From: Solobacterium moorei
GTDB lineage: Bacteria; Bacillota_I; Bacilli_A; Erysipelotrichales; Erysipelotrichaceae
Length of the DNA: 64,000 bases
Reading direction: 5' to 3'
Assembly: GCF_036323475.1 (NCBI RefSeq)
Contig: NZ_AP028934.1
Coordinates: 1,550,001 to 1,614,000 of the forward strand
A model generated the notes under the pieces. The model was not told where the DNA came from. It searched no databases and saw nothing but the letters and a program-made list of their open reading frames with translations. Shown here in pieces: positions 1-8,061 of this stretch (position 1 is the first letter of the stretch; every line of letters begins with the position of its first letter). A program made the translations under genes and the position numbers.

Positions 1-212
1 GCATATTCTTCTGCGTCATTCTTATTTGTAAAAATATCATCCTGTATCGGTCTTAATACACCATCTTTGATATGGACGATCCTGTAATAATTATTGATCA
101 TCCCGACCGTGCCATCTTGATTAACAATATCCTTTGTCATACTGATGTCTTGCTTAAATTCCATATCTTCAAAATCTTCCGTTGATTCGATTGCTATCTT
201 TTCCATGATCAT
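1..212 (-). CDS. Hypothetical protein, 3' end outside window
   Basis: The reading frame opens at an ATG at 212, preceded by an ideal AGGAGG five bases upstream, and stays open to the window edge (about 70 codons). The N-terminus is acidic (MIMEKIAIESTEDFEDMEF). No domain is recognised. It lies downstream of the ssb-like gene in the same minus-strand series, with a 93-bp gap that contains a small inverted repeat (GGCGT/ACGCC, 261-280). A second in-frame ATG two codons in is possible but worse spaced. Being a gene is well supported by the RBS; function is unknown. Confidence 0.6.
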   Translation of the reverse strand, partial: MIMEKIAIESTEDFEDMEFKQDISMTKDIVNQDGTVGMINNYYRIVHIKDGVLRPIQDDIFTNKNDAEEY

Positions 213-305
213 TTACACCTCCTTTCCTTATGACAGTTTTACTAAGAAATCGCTACTGTAGGCGTACCTTAGTGAACGCCACTAATCATTTCGTTACTAT
301 ATCGA

Positions 306-678
306 TTATTCTTCAAAACCAAACGGTGCTTCAGATTCAAATCCTATATCGACTGATTCTACAGTTGCTTTCTTCTGTAAATGGCAATCATCCACGTATA
401 CTTCCGTTACGTATATCTTCTTGCCGTCCTTCTCATAGCTTCTCACATGTAGTTGCCCTTCCAGTTCAATACGTGATCCCTTTTCCATAGTTTCCAAGGT
501 AATCGGCTTGTACGCCCCATGCAACACAATTGATGAAATCTGCAGTATCTTCTTTAGATCGTGTACGATGAACCGCAACTGTAAAACTCGTAACGTGTTT
601 ACTATCTTTTCCTTCCGTTACTTTTACCTCAACGTCTTTCACTAAATTTCCTGATAAAATGACTCTGTTGTTCCACAT
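306..678 (-). pseudogene. ssb: Single-stranded DNA-binding protein, frameshifted
   Basis: The first 65 or so residues are a clear SSB OB-fold N-terminus: MWNNRVILSGNLVKDVEV, then FINCVAWGVQADYLGNY. The family then expects a KGSRIELEGQL strand. That strand is present, but in another frame that continues to VDDCHLQKK and stops at 306. The shift lies at about 487-492 and needs +1 (or two missing bases); no slippery heptamer is seen there. A GAGGAG ribosome binding site precedes the ATG at 678. SSBs of this size are common on conjugative elements, where they protect transferred single strands. The C-terminus does not end in the usual acidic DDxPF tip but in SEAPFGFEE, encoded by 27 nt that almost repeat part of the neighbouring adhesin gene. 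It may be a true pseudogene or carry a sequencing error. Confidence 0.75.
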
Positions 679-725
679 ATTTGTTCTCCTCTCTTTACAA
701 CATTTCTTCTAATCTTAAAAAACTT

Positions 726-740
726 GGGGCGTTTCGCCCC
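726..740. repeat. GC palindrome copy A (terminator-like)
   Basis: GGGGCG-TTT-CGCCCC lies between the adhesin stop and the ssb start. On the minus strand the stem is followed by AAGTTTTTTAAG. This is the only copy of the palindrome family with a U-run, so this one could work as an intrinsic terminator for the transcript arriving from the adhesin gene. Confidence 0.6.
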
Positions 741-756
741 CAGCATTTTTATGTCT

Positions 757-3546
757 TTACTTCATCAATTCCTTCTTCTTAAGAAATAAGAACACTGCTG
801 CACCCAAGCTACCAATCAACATACATGCAAACAATGCTGCATTGAATGTATCACCTGTTTTAACTGCTGGTAAAGCTGTATCGTTAACTACTACCTGTAC
901 AGCGTTATTCACTGCAAAATCATAATCTTCACTCAATACAACTTGATGATGTTCATTATTGATTCGGTAACCTTCAGGTGCTGCTGTTTCCTGCACATAG
1001 TAACCACCCAAGTCATCGGCGAACTCTACAGCCCAAGTGATAACTCCTTCACCATCAGTGATGCCTTTGCACTCCTTACCGTCCTTATCTAAAGCAACCG
1101 TGCCATCCGCTTTAAATAACGTCAATTCAGCACCCTTTAATTTCTTTGAGTTATCCATAGCATCTACCTTGATTGCACTCACGTAGAACACTTTACGTGT
1201 ATCTACAGCCATCACAACTTGTTCATGTTGTCTTGTACCTGTTACTTCAAATTCGATATCTTCAAATTTTTCAAAACCAAATGGTGCTTCAGATTCTCTA
1301 AGGATATATTTTTTTCCACCTTCGACATATTTGCTGATATCTACCGGTTTATTTCCTGTTGTATATGCAAATACAATATTACCGGTATCTTTTTCAATTA
1401 CTTGGAGAATGGCACCTGAAACATTGTTTCCATGATCATCTACTTTAGCTACGTCAATGACGATCTTTGCATCTTCATAATCGATGCCAACAATTGTTTT
1501 ATTATCTTTGATTTCAAATGCTTTTGGATCAGTATTCAGATAATATCCTTCAGGGGCTTTGGTTTCTACAAGTTCATATTTTCCAGCCGGAAGGAAACTA
1601 TCGTTTGATTTCCAGTATCCGTTAGCATCTGTTGTGATTGTATATGGTAAACTTTCACCAGCAGCTGCTGTAGCTACAACATCTCCATTTTTATCTCGAG
1701 CAACTACATCATAGTTATTCTTATTAACAATCTGGAATGTTGCAGTACCTACATTTTCATTTGTATCTGCATCTTTCTTTTGAATCTCCAACCCACCACG
1801 TACAACACCTTCAACTACGGTATATTCATTACCACTCCGAATTCTACCAATACCATTCATGTCCACAATATTAAACAGAGCTTTACCGTCTGTTATTACT
1901 GCTCCACCGATACTCAAAGTCTTATTATTGAGTGTATAACCGGCTGGAGCCTTGGTTTCCTCAACTGTAATTGTTCCAAGAGGAATAGTTGCTTTACCTT
2001 CGCTTTCATATAAAGGATCTCCCGAAACCAAGAAATCTTTATCAAGTATAGTTCTATACTTTCCTGTTTGAGTTTTAACAGTTTTAATTACCCATGTTCT
2101 TGTAGGCTTTGCAGGAAGGTTATTCATTGTGTATTGCCCGTCATAATACTTAACTGTAAATTCAGCGTCTGCCAAACTTGCAGGATTTTCCACAACTGTT
2201 CCATCCTCGGTTATTTTATTTAAAGTTATAACCAGCGGATCGTTCATTGGCTGATCAACCGAGTCGATCGTCCAGCTGTCCCCATCGTACTCAACCGGAT
2301 ATACCTTCGGATCCAGTGCAAATCCCTTCGGAGCTTTGATTTCCTTGACATACACCTTTGTAGCAGTAGGTCCAATTTCAAACTCTTCTGACTTACCTTT
2401 TCCTTCAGCGTCTGTTGTGATCTCAGTGATCTTATCCGTTGCGTTGGCATCTCTGTAAACGCCATATACAGCACCGCTTAAATCACTTGCATAGCAGCTG
2501 TTTCCTTTTGTCAGTGCCGGATTACCGTTTTTCTTCTGCACTGCCACATACATCATCTTCTTACGTGGAGCGGTCTGAATTGTCCAGTCGGCACCGCAGT
2601 TCTGATACGGAACTGTTCCCAGTTGAGCATTCCATCCTGTCGCTTCTTGTCCTGTATAAGGATTTAAGTATCTCGGTACATCAATATGGATCGTTACTCT
2701 TCCGTCAGGCTGTACTGCTGTTACTGTCGCATTGTACGGATAATAGGTCTTTGGATTACCGGGCAGTTCATAGTCTGTTCTGTATGTCAGACCGATATAT
2801 CCCGGCTCTAAGCAGTAAACCGCCAGGTTGTTTAAGATCTGGCCGGCTGCCCCGCCAAGCAATCCGTCAATGTAGTCGATATAGAAAGTCTCATTTCCTA
2901 TATCCGGATTGGTATTGGACGTTCCCAGTGTTCCAGAGAAGGTATCACCTACCTCCAGTGTGTCCAGACTGGCAGTGCTGCGTCTTCTTCTGCCTGAGCG
3001 CCGTTGTGCCTGCAGTCCCTGTCCAACGGAGATATACGCATCACCCGGCTGCACGGTATAGATGACATCTTCATTAAAATGACTTTCTGTCGTGCCGTCA
3101 TTTCTCCAGACAACAAAGTATGATGCATTCGCTGCTGTAACCTCTAAACTGTCTGTTTCAACGTAGCTGATCGTATAGCGTGCAGAATCTCCTCCGACAT
3201 ACGCTTCCGTTTCACCGTTCTTTGATACAAAGACCGTATCATTTCCGGCAACATCCATGATCAGACTGTTTGTGTCTGTCACAGTTTCACCCGGCTGTTC
3301 TGCCGGTGTTTCCTGCCCCTCTTCAGCAGTCTCTTCCGAAACGGCTTCCGGCTGTGTTTTGGATGTTTCCAGATTCAGTTCCGTCTTTTCAACATCCGGA
3401 CTTGTTTCACTGACTTCTTTTGTATCAACATCTATTGATTCTGTTGTTTCCCCTTCTGCATATGCAGTCAAAGGGAAGGAAGAAAAAGCCATCAAGGCAC
3501 TGAGTGCGATGGTGGCCGTTTTCTTCAATGAACTTTTCAAATTCAT
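757..3546 (-). CDS. Thioester/SpaA-type sortase-anchored adhesin
   Basis: A 929-aa cell-wall surface protein. It has a signal peptide (KKTATIALSALMAFSSFPLTAYA), then a thioester-domain motif YCLEPG near residue 243; such domains form a covalent Cys-Gln link used for host attachment. Five SpaA/CnaB-type Ig domains follow, each closed by an E-box motif: ETKAPKGF (about 404), ETKAPAGY (534), ETKAPEGY (662), ESEAPFGF (754) and ETAAPEGY (853). The C-terminus has VKTGD, a hydrophobic helix and KKKELMK. This is a non-LPXTG sorting signal of the sort seen on adhesins of conjugative elements, where a dedicated class B sortase is usual; no sortase lies in the window. AAAGGAGG precedes the ATG. Role as an adhesin is inferred from domains. 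Confidence 0.88.
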   Translation of the reverse strand: MNLKSSLKKTATIALSALMAFSSFPLTAYAEGETTESIDVDTKEVSETSPDVEKTELNLETSKTQPEAVSEETAEEGQETPAEQPGETVTDTNSLIMDVAGNDTVFVSKNGETEAYVGGDSARYTISYVETDSLEVTAANASYFVVWRNDGTTESHFNEDVIYTVQPGDAYISVGQGLQAQRRSGRRRRSTASLDTLEVGDTFSGTLGTSNTNPDIGNETFYIDYIDGLLGGAAGQILNNLAVYCLEPGYIGLTYRTDYELPGNPKTYYPYNATVTAVQPDGRVTIHIDVPRYLNPYTGQEATGWNAQLGTVPYQNCGADWTIQTAPRKKMMYVAVQKKNGNPALTKGNSCYASDLSGAVYGVYRDANATDKITEITTDAEGKGKSEEFEIGPTATKVYVKEIKAPKGFALDPKVYPVEYDGDSWTIDSVDQPMNDPLVITLNKITEDGTVVENPASLADAEFTVKYYDGQYTMNNLPAKPTRTWVIKTVKTQTGKYRTILDKDFLVSGDPLYESEGKATIPLGTITVEETKAPAGYTLNNKTLSIGGAVITDGKALFNIVDMNGIGRIRSGNEYTVVEGVVRGGLEIQKKDADTNENVGTATFQIVNKNNYDVVARDKNGDVVATAAAGESLPYTITTDANGYWKSNDSFLPAGKYELVETKAPEGYYLNTDPKAFEIKDNKTIVGIDYEDAKIVIDVAKVDDHGNNVSGAILQVIEKDTGNIVFAYTTGNKPVDISKYVEGGKKYILRESEAPFGFEKFEDIEFEVTGTRQHEQVVMAVDTRKVFYVSAIKVDAMDNSKKLKGAELTLFKADGTVALDKDGKECKGITDGEGVITWAVEFADDLGGYYVQETAAPEGYRINNEHHQVVLSEDYDFAVNNAVQVVVNDTALPAVKTGDTFNAALFACMLIGSLGAAVFLFLKKKELMK

Positions 3547-3676
3547 AAATCCTCCTTTAAGATCTTAAATACTCTGCATTGTATGAAGCTTGTCGTGTGC
3601 TGCAATATATCTCATCACCCGCTTTTAGCAGAGTTTTCAAAACGGGCAATGTTATTTTTGTTCTTCCCAAAAGAAA

Positions 3677-3704
3677 AAGACGATAGATCAACGTCTACCG
3701 TCTT
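3677..3704 (-). terminator. Intrinsic terminator after the lysine/serine-rich membrane protein
   Basis: On the minus strand AAGACGGTAG and CTATCGTCTT pair around an 8-nt loop and are followed by TTTCTTTT. It lies 35 bp downstream of the 3739 stop codon and upstream of the adhesin gene. Confidence 0.65.
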
Positions 3705-3738
3705 CTTTCGGAAAGGGAATTTTTATATGTTTTTGATT

Positions 3739-4437
3739 TTATCTGTATCCGACTACCACCTGCTCGTCCCAGGCAGCCTGATCGACTACCCAGACCTGCT
3801 GGGTAACAGCGTCATGGTGGATAGAACTGGTCTGGACTTGTTCCGTTTGTACAGAATATGAAACATCATTTTCATCACAATATTCCATTAAAGCCCATTT
3901 ATCATCAAATCTAACACCATCACTTGTCAAATAATATGAACGAGGTTCATACACCGGTTCATCCCAGGCTTCAGACACGACTTGTGTTTCGTAATGCCCC
4001 ACCTCATCGTGATGTACCGTTTCATAGATCGGTTGTGGTTCTGGTTGAGATGGAGTTGTATTCGTAGTTGGAGTATTTATTACTGAAGAATTGTTGTTAT
4101 TGTTCTGTACCTCAGTACTAGTTGTATCTGTAGTTGGTGTAACAGACGTTTCGGATGTAGTGGAAGTATCTTCTTTCTTATCTTCCTTCTTACCAGTGTC
4201 ATCCTTCTTCTTATCATCTTTCTTAGAAGTTTGATTCTTTTTATTGTCATTCTTCTTAGATGATTCCTTGGATGAAGAAGTTTCAGTGCTAGTTTCGTGC
4301 TTTGCTGAATTGTTGGTTTTTGGCTTTGGTAAAACATGCAGAACTGCAAATAGTACCACTGCAACTATCAATATAGCAGCAATGATTTTGACTGACTTCT
4401 TTTGTCGATCATTTAATCTGTTGAATAAGTTTTTCAT
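3739..4437 (-). CDS. Membrane-anchored low-complexity surface protein
   Basis: A 232-aa protein with a single N-terminal membrane helix (KIIAAILIVAVVLFAVLHVL). A long Lys/Asp/Ser/Thr/Asn-rich spacer follows (about residues 40-135), then a compact C-terminal part rich in His, Trp and Asp: YETVHHDEVGHYETQ, SEAWDEPVYE, SIHHDAVTQQ, QAAWDEQVVV. The paired HHD and AWDE motifs look like a two-fold repeat; similar modules occur in Gram-positive envelope proteins of unknown function. It is probably extracellular. AAAGGAGAG precedes the start and a GC hairpin lies directly upstream of that site. Function unknown. Confidence 0.75.
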   Translation of the reverse strand: MKNLFNRLNDRQKKSVKIIAAILIVAVVLFAVLHVLPKPKTNNSAKHETSTETSSSKESSKKNDNKKNQTSKKDDKKKDDTGKKEDKKEDTSTTSETSVTPTTDTTSTEVQNNNNNSSVINTPTTNTTPSQPEPQPIYETVHHDEVGHYETQVVSEAWDEPVYEPRSYYLTSDGVRFDDKWALMEYCDENDVSYSVQTEQVQTSSIHHDAVTQQVWVVDQAAWDEQVVVGYR

Positions 4438-4449
4438 TTGTTCTCTCCT

Positions 4450-4489
4450 TTGGGGGCTTGCTATGCACGCCTACGGTGTCGCCCCTCAA
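4450..4489. repeat. Divergent GC hairpin upstream of RBS
   Basis: TTGGGGGC and GCCCCTCAA face each other around a 23-nt loop, just upstream of the AAAGGAGAG of the 4437 gene. Position and GC-rich arms match the palindrome family further right, but the loop is longer and one arm has an extra base. Confidence 0.4.
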
Positions 4490-4506
4490 ACTTTTCAAGA
4501 TAAGAA

Positions 4507-4552
4507 AAAGAGGAAAATTCAAGTTTACTAAACTGTAAGAACTTTCCTCTTT
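4507..4552 (-). terminator. Intrinsic terminator after the 4771 gene
   Basis: AAAGAGGAAA and TTTCCTCTTT form a 10-bp stem. On the minus strand it ends in CCTCTTTTTCTT. It could act in both directions. Between it and the 4771 stop are about 220 bp of AT-rich DNA with a second weak inverted repeat (TGTTTCC/GGAAACA, near 4600-4625) and no gene. Confidence 0.55.
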
Positions 4553-4770
4553 CTTATACTTTTATCAAGTATAGATATTTTAGTACCCTCTTTTGTTTCC
4601 ATTCAAGGGGTGCTTTAGGAAACAAAAACGTCATTTTTTGAAAAGTCCTTTATTTATGCGATTTTTTTAATGTCATATATCTCTTATCTTACCGAAAGTT
4701 ATAAACCATTTACTAAATAATGCAAATAAAACTACTCTTTTTACTGTCTTGAAATAGAATATTTCTTTCG

Positions 4771-6048
4771 TTATTGCGTTTTATATTCCATATATCCATC
4801 ATTTTTGATTTCTGCCTCAATGGACTCCAAGTTATCCCATGTACTATATGAATGCATCTTGCCGGAATTCTTGTCTTTCAGAATTACCTTGTTGTCAACA
4901 ACATCCACTCCTTCATAACCAAAATATGTGTAATATGTTTTCTCACTGGATTCTAAATATCTAAACTTCGTTTCAAACACTTTGGTGATTTTATAAACCG
5001 TTCTGACATTTATATATCCGCCCAGATCATCATCTACATAAGCTGCTTTATATGGTGCCTTGTATTCCAAATAATCTTTTTGTTTCTCAACTGTATACGT
5101 AGTGGTTCCTAAATCAGTATCGCTGTTCTGTGTTTCCGTTTGCATGTAGGTATTTACTTTGTCATACAACTCATCTAACCCACTGATCATTGATACTTCC
5201 GGTAATCCTGTCACTTTCTTTTTATATTCACTGATATTGTCCTGAATAACTTTTCCTTTTTTAGCAAGTTCTTCGATTGCCGAATCTTTGATCTTTATTT
5301 TGATTTCAGAATCATTCGTTATGGTATCGTTGATCTTTGTATTAATGTCATAGATAGTATCATCAAACTCAACTCTTCCAAAATGGTTGTATCCGATAAA
5401 AGTAATCGGATATTCCTTTTCAAGATCATCGGTTGTGATCTTCTCGGTTTCCTGAAGTCCTTTTACCTCATACTCTTTTGTTTCCTTTGCAAACGGGCAT
5501 TTTTCACCGCTGCACGTCACGGTAAAGATGATCTTATCTCCATTCTTCAAATGATCTGTTTTATCAAAACTGTAACTTACTCTCTGTTTTTCTTGTTCAG
5601 CCTTTAAATACTTCGGAACTGCGTTAAGCAGACCATCCAAACCTTTTTCCGCATCCTTGATATCCTTTTCCGTAAGACCCGCTTCTTTATACATTACTTC
5701 GGTGACTGTTTTATCTAATTCACCATGATTGAATTCAACTTCACCGTATCCATCATATCCTTTGAAATCTATCTTCAGCATGTCTGATAGTTTCTTAGGT
5801 TGTGATCCAAAATAGACCGCAATGATTATGCTCAATAAAAGCAGTATTGCGATACCGCCAGCAATTTTCTTATGCTGCATGACCATATTTTTTACTTTAT
5901 TGATTAGGTCATTTCCTTTATTGTCAGTTTCTGACTGTTCAAGTGTTTTCTCTTTACCTTCCTTTAGATTGCCTGCTTCCTGCGGTCTATCATTCTCTTC
6001 CGTCATAACTTTCGGCATTATTGTTTTATTTAAGTTTTTTTCATTCAT
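4771..6048 (-). CDS. Single-pass membrane protein of unknown function
   Basis: A 425-aa protein: an acidic cytoplasmic N-terminus of about 65 residues, one membrane helix (IAGGIAILLLLSIIIAVYFG) and a large extracellular part with repeated beta-rich units (IDFKGYDGYGEVEFNHGEL; ITFIGYNHFGRVEFDDTIY). The two GY-GxVEF units are an internal duplication. The layout resembles TcaA/YvbJ-like wall-associated proteins, but no family is assigned with confidence. AAGGGG lies upstream of the ATG, and a promoter candidate sits about 65 bp upstream. It is probably transcribed on its own, since a terminator follows. Confidence 0.7.
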   Translation of the reverse strand: MNEKNLNKTIMPKVMTEENDRPQEAGNLKEGKEKTLEQSETDNKGNDLINKVKNMVMQHKKIAGGIAILLLLSIIIAVYFGSQPKKLSDMLKIDFKGYDGYGEVEFNHGELDKTVTEVMYKEAGLTEKDIKDAEKGLDGLLNAVPKYLKAEQEKQRVSYSFDKTDHLKNGDKIIFTVTCSGEKCPFAKETKEYEVKGLQETEKITTDDLEKEYPITFIGYNHFGRVEFDDTIYDINTKINDTITNDSEIKIKIKDSAIEELAKKGKVIQDNISEYKKKVTGLPEVSMISGLDELYDKVNTYMQTETQNSDTDLGTTTYTVEKQKDYLEYKAPYKAAYVDDDLGGYINVRTVYKITKVFETKFRYLESSEKTYYTYFGYEGVDVVDNKVILKDKNSGKMHSYSTWDNLESIEAEIKNDGYMEYKTQ

Positions 6049-6112
6049 ATTTTTATCCCCTTTTTATAATACGAATTCTGCATCAGCAAAAAACACGCCA
6101 TGTATTAAAAAT

Positions 6113-6143
6113 ATTATAACAATTTCTTAGTTAATTATATCAA
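6113..6143 (-). promoter_or_regulatory. Candidate promoter of the 6048 gene
   Basis: Reading minus strand: TTGATA (6143-6138), a 19-bp spacer and TATAAT (6118-6113). The hexamers are good but the spacer is two bases longer than optimal. Confidence 0.4.
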
Positions 6144-6189
6144 CATTGAAAATTCGTCATCCAACACCGGATATTTACACCCTTTCTTC

Positions 6190-6208
6190 TGGGGGCGTTT
6201 CGCCCCCA
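6190..6208. repeat. GC palindrome copy B
   Basis: GGGGGCG-TTT-CGCCCCC directly follows the XRE stop codon (gap of a few bases). AGAAGAAAGGG follows on the minus strand. No U-run. Confidence 0.75.
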
Positions 6209-6212
6209 AACA

Positions 6213-6416
6213 TTAATTCCTTTTTCTACCTACCAACTCATCCAATGTTACATCTAATGCATCCGCAATCTTTATAAGTGTACTTATGCGTAGATCTGTA
6301 TGCTTTCCTTTTTCAAATTCAGATAAGGTCGATTCAAGCACACCTGATCTTTTATGTATTTCATAATTGTTTATTCCTTTTTCTTTCTTTATCCGCTTAA
6401 AGCTTTCTGTATTCAT
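6213..6416 (-). CDS. XRE-family repressor 1
   Basis: A 67-aa Cro/CI-type helix-turn-helix protein: NYEIHKRSGVLESTLSEFEKGK is the HTH, followed by the tail LIKIADALDVTLDELVGRK. The start at 6416 is chosen because AAAGGG sits at proper spacing and the length then equals its two paralogues (66-67 aa). An upstream ATG at 6437 lies inside an inverted repeat. It is divergent from a membrane-protein gene at 6482, and a perfect 8-bp inverted repeat lies between the two starts, a likely operator for this protein. It is the first of three paralogues in 2 kb. Confidence 0.85.
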   Translation of the reverse strand: MNTESFKRIKKEKGINNYEIHKRSGVLESTLSEFEKGKHTDLRISTLIKIADALDVTLDELVGRKRN

Positions 6417-6430
6417 TGGTTCCCTTTCTA

Positions 6431-6448
6431 ACTTCATATTTATGAAGT
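6431..6448. promoter_or_regulatory. Operator-like palindrome between divergent genes
   Basis: ACTTCATA-TT-TATGAAGT is a perfect 8+2+8 inverted repeat. For the plus-strand gene it fills the spacer immediately upstream of a TATAAT (6448-6453). On the minus strand it overlaps TATACT, a possible -10 of the XRE gene. A repressor bound here would block both promoters. Binding by the adjacent XRE protein is inferred from position. Confidence 0.6.
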
Positions 6449-6481
6449 ATAATTTGATTACATATCTCGGAGGTTTTATTT

Positions 6482-7183
6482 ATGGATTTTCTCTTCAATT
6501 TAATATCCTTACTTGCAAATCTGTTTTCTATTGAAGACCACTTCAAAAAAGATAATGATGCCAAAACCGTTATAAATAATAACTATAATTTCTATGTTAA
6601 TAATTCCTCCTCAAACATCGATCCAATATCAAGAAACATAAATATGTCTGACAGATCATCATTGTTGTTATTATTTTTCGTTTTAGTGTTTACTCTCATT
6701 GTTCAACTTCTGCTTACAAAAATACTTAATCTCATATATCCGAATTTAACATGGCTCCGACGCTTTGAAAAAGGAACAATTTTGCTTAACATCATTCTGG
6801 CACTTTTAGTAATCACAATCCTTGTTATCCGCATAATACATTTCAAAAAAAGAAATTTTTCTCTACGAAAAGTATTTGCATATAATATTCCTTTCCTTAG
6901 CACTTTGTTCTTTTTTGTATCATCATTCGCATATGAATCATCAATTCCCAGTAGTCAAATTTTCTCGACAGTATCCTTTCTGCCACTTTTCCTTATATCT
7001 CCAATCATTATTATTTTCTTTTTCTCGTATTGCATTTATAATCACGCAGTTTGTACATATAGTAATTTACCAAATCAATTAAAGAAAATTTACAAAGTGT
7101 ATTTTATGTTTTGCTTATCCCCGATCCTTGTCTTGCTCTTTGCAGCACTTCCATCTGTTTTCCAGTTTCTTCTCCCATTTTAA
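6482..7183 (+). CDS. Multi-pass membrane protein, unknown
   Basis: A 233-aa protein with an Asn-rich soluble N-terminal stretch (NNNYNFYVNNSSSN) and about five membrane helices starting with LLLLFFVLVFTLIVQLLL. GGAGG is placed well before the ATG. It is the only plus-strand gene in the first 14 kb. It diverges from XRE repressor 1 across a shared operator, so it is probably the repressor's target. It overlaps the convergent 7453 gene by 69 bp at the 3' ends. No family is recognised; an immunity or exclusion role is only a guess from the repressor pairing. Confidence 0.7.
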   Translation: MDFLFNLISLLANLFSIEDHFKKDNDAKTVINNNYNFYVNNSSSNIDPISRNINMSDRSSLLLLFFVLVFTLIVQLLLTKILNLIYPNLTWLRRFEKGTILLNIILALLVITILVIRIIHFKKRNFSLRKVFAYNIPFLSTLFFFVSSFAYESSIPSSQIFSTVSFLPLFLISPIIIIFFFSYCIYNHAVCTYSNLPNQLKKIYKVYFMFCLSPILVLLFAALPSVFQFLLPF

Positions 7184-7453
7184 AAACAATAGTTTTAATG
7201 CATAGCAGATACAGTATGTTGGTATCAAAAATATCGAGCCTGTATAACAAATGATATTTGCTATATATTCTCCTTCCTTTCCAAATGTATATTTAATAAT
7301 CTGCATATCAATATTCATAAATAATAGATAGATTATTGATAATTTTGTTATTCCAATAAAAATTTCTGCAACTTTATCATTTGTATCAGTAATTTTTGGT
7401 GCAGCGATTGCAAAATGTAATGTAACAAGTAAGCCAAGTAATATTATTTTCAC
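7115..7453 (-). CDS. Small membrane protein paired with XRE 2
   Basis: A 112-aa protein with about three hydrophobic segments (IILLGLLVTLHFAIAAP, FIGITKLSIIYLLFM, ICYTGSIFLIPTYCICYAL) and a basic, Cys-containing tail. The start is GTG, with AAGG a few bases upstream. A GC palindrome separates it from the XRE gene above. The 3' end overlaps the convergent membrane gene. Function unknown. Confidence 0.55.
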   Translation of the reverse strand: MKIILLGLLVTLHFAIAAPKITDTNDKVAEIFIGITKLSIIYLLFMNIDMQIIKYTFGKEGEYIANIICYTGSIFLIPTYCICYALKLLFLKWEKKLENRWKCCKEQDKDRG

Positions 7454-7470
7454 ATCCTTATCCTTTCTTC

Positions 7471-7489
7471 TGGGGGCGTTTCGCCCCCA
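7471..7489. repeat. GC palindrome copy C
   Basis: TGGGGGCG-TTT-CGCCCCCA sits 3 bp after the stop of XRE 2 and just before the AAGG of the next gene. Confidence 0.75.
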
Positions 7490-7492
7490 TAC

Positions 7493-7693
7493 CTATTGTT
7501 TCTTCCTACCAACCAATTCATCTAGTGATACACCCAATGCATCCGCTATTTTTATGAGTGTACTAATTCTGGGATCAGACGTTACGCCTGTTTCAATTTC
7601 TGAAAGCCTTCCAGTACCTAGACCTGTCATTTTCGACAGTACTGCTAAAGTAAGATGCTTCTGTTCTCTATATTCTAGTAACTCTATTTTCAT
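7493..7693 (-). CDS. XRE-family repressor 2
   Basis: A 66-aa HTH protein: LAVLSKMTGLGTGRLSEIETG is the recognition region and LIKIADALGVSLDELVGRK the tail, nearly identical to XRE 1 and 3 while the HTH differs. That pattern suggests duplication followed by change of DNA specificity. It lies directly upstream of a small membrane-protein gene in the same direction. The upstream RBS is weak. Confidence 0.85.
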   Translation of the reverse strand: MKIELLEYREQKHLTLAVLSKMTGLGTGRLSEIETGVTSDPRISTLIKIADALGVSLDELVGRKKQ

Positions 7694-7723
7694 AATATTT
7701 CTATTTTCTTCATATCTCCATAA

Positions 7724-8020
7724 TCACCTTTGAGGATAATTTTCACAAAATTCAAAAATTAAAGGATACACTTTCATAAATAAAATCGTCATTACAATCG
7801 CATATATAACCATAGTTACAGTAACCAAAAGCAAACGAGATATATATACTTTCTTGTCATCACACATTATTCGTAGTAGAGCTACTGCACTAAAAATATA
7901 TAAACTTGCCAAAACAAAACATTTCATATATAGATCAGATATCACTAACCAAAATGCCAGACTCAATATCAGCAACAATGTATTTAAAAGTAAATATCTT
8001 GTATAGAATTTTTCTTTCAT
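7724..8020 (-). CDS. Small membrane protein paired with XRE 3
   Basis: A 98-aa protein with three or four hydrophobic segments (YLLLNTLLLILSLAFWLVI, CFVLASLYIFSAVALL, LLVTVTMVIYAIVMTILFM). The start at 8020 has AAAGGA at correct spacing; the frame is open further upstream only because it reads through a GC palindrome. It follows XRE 3 in the same direction. Unknown function. Confidence 0.55.
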   Translation of the reverse strand: MKEKFYTRYLLLNTLLLILSLAFWLVISDLYMKCFVLASLYIFSAVALLRIMCDDKKVYISRLLLVTVTMVIYAIVMTILFMKVYPLIFEFCENYPQR

Positions 8021-8033
8021 CTTATTCCTTTCT

Positions 8034-8058
8034 CTGGGGGGGCGAAACGCCCCCCCAG
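8034..8058. repeat. GC palindrome copy D (longest stem)
   Basis: An 11-bp stem CTGGGGGGGCG with an AAA loop and its exact complement. It begins 3 bp after the XRE 3 stop codon; AGAGAAAGGA of the next gene follows at once. The loop is inverted relative to copies A-C. Confidence 0.8.
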
Positions 8059-8061
8059 ACA

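Noticed and set aside
487-492. Programmed frameshift in ssb
   Set aside because: A +1 shift would be required and no slippery codon, internal Shine-Dalgarno or conserved SSB frameshift precedent was seen; a mutation or read error is simpler.
2439-3065. 208-codon plus-strand open frame
   Set aside because: Antisense to the adhesin gene, no ribosome binding site, composition typical of a shadow frame.
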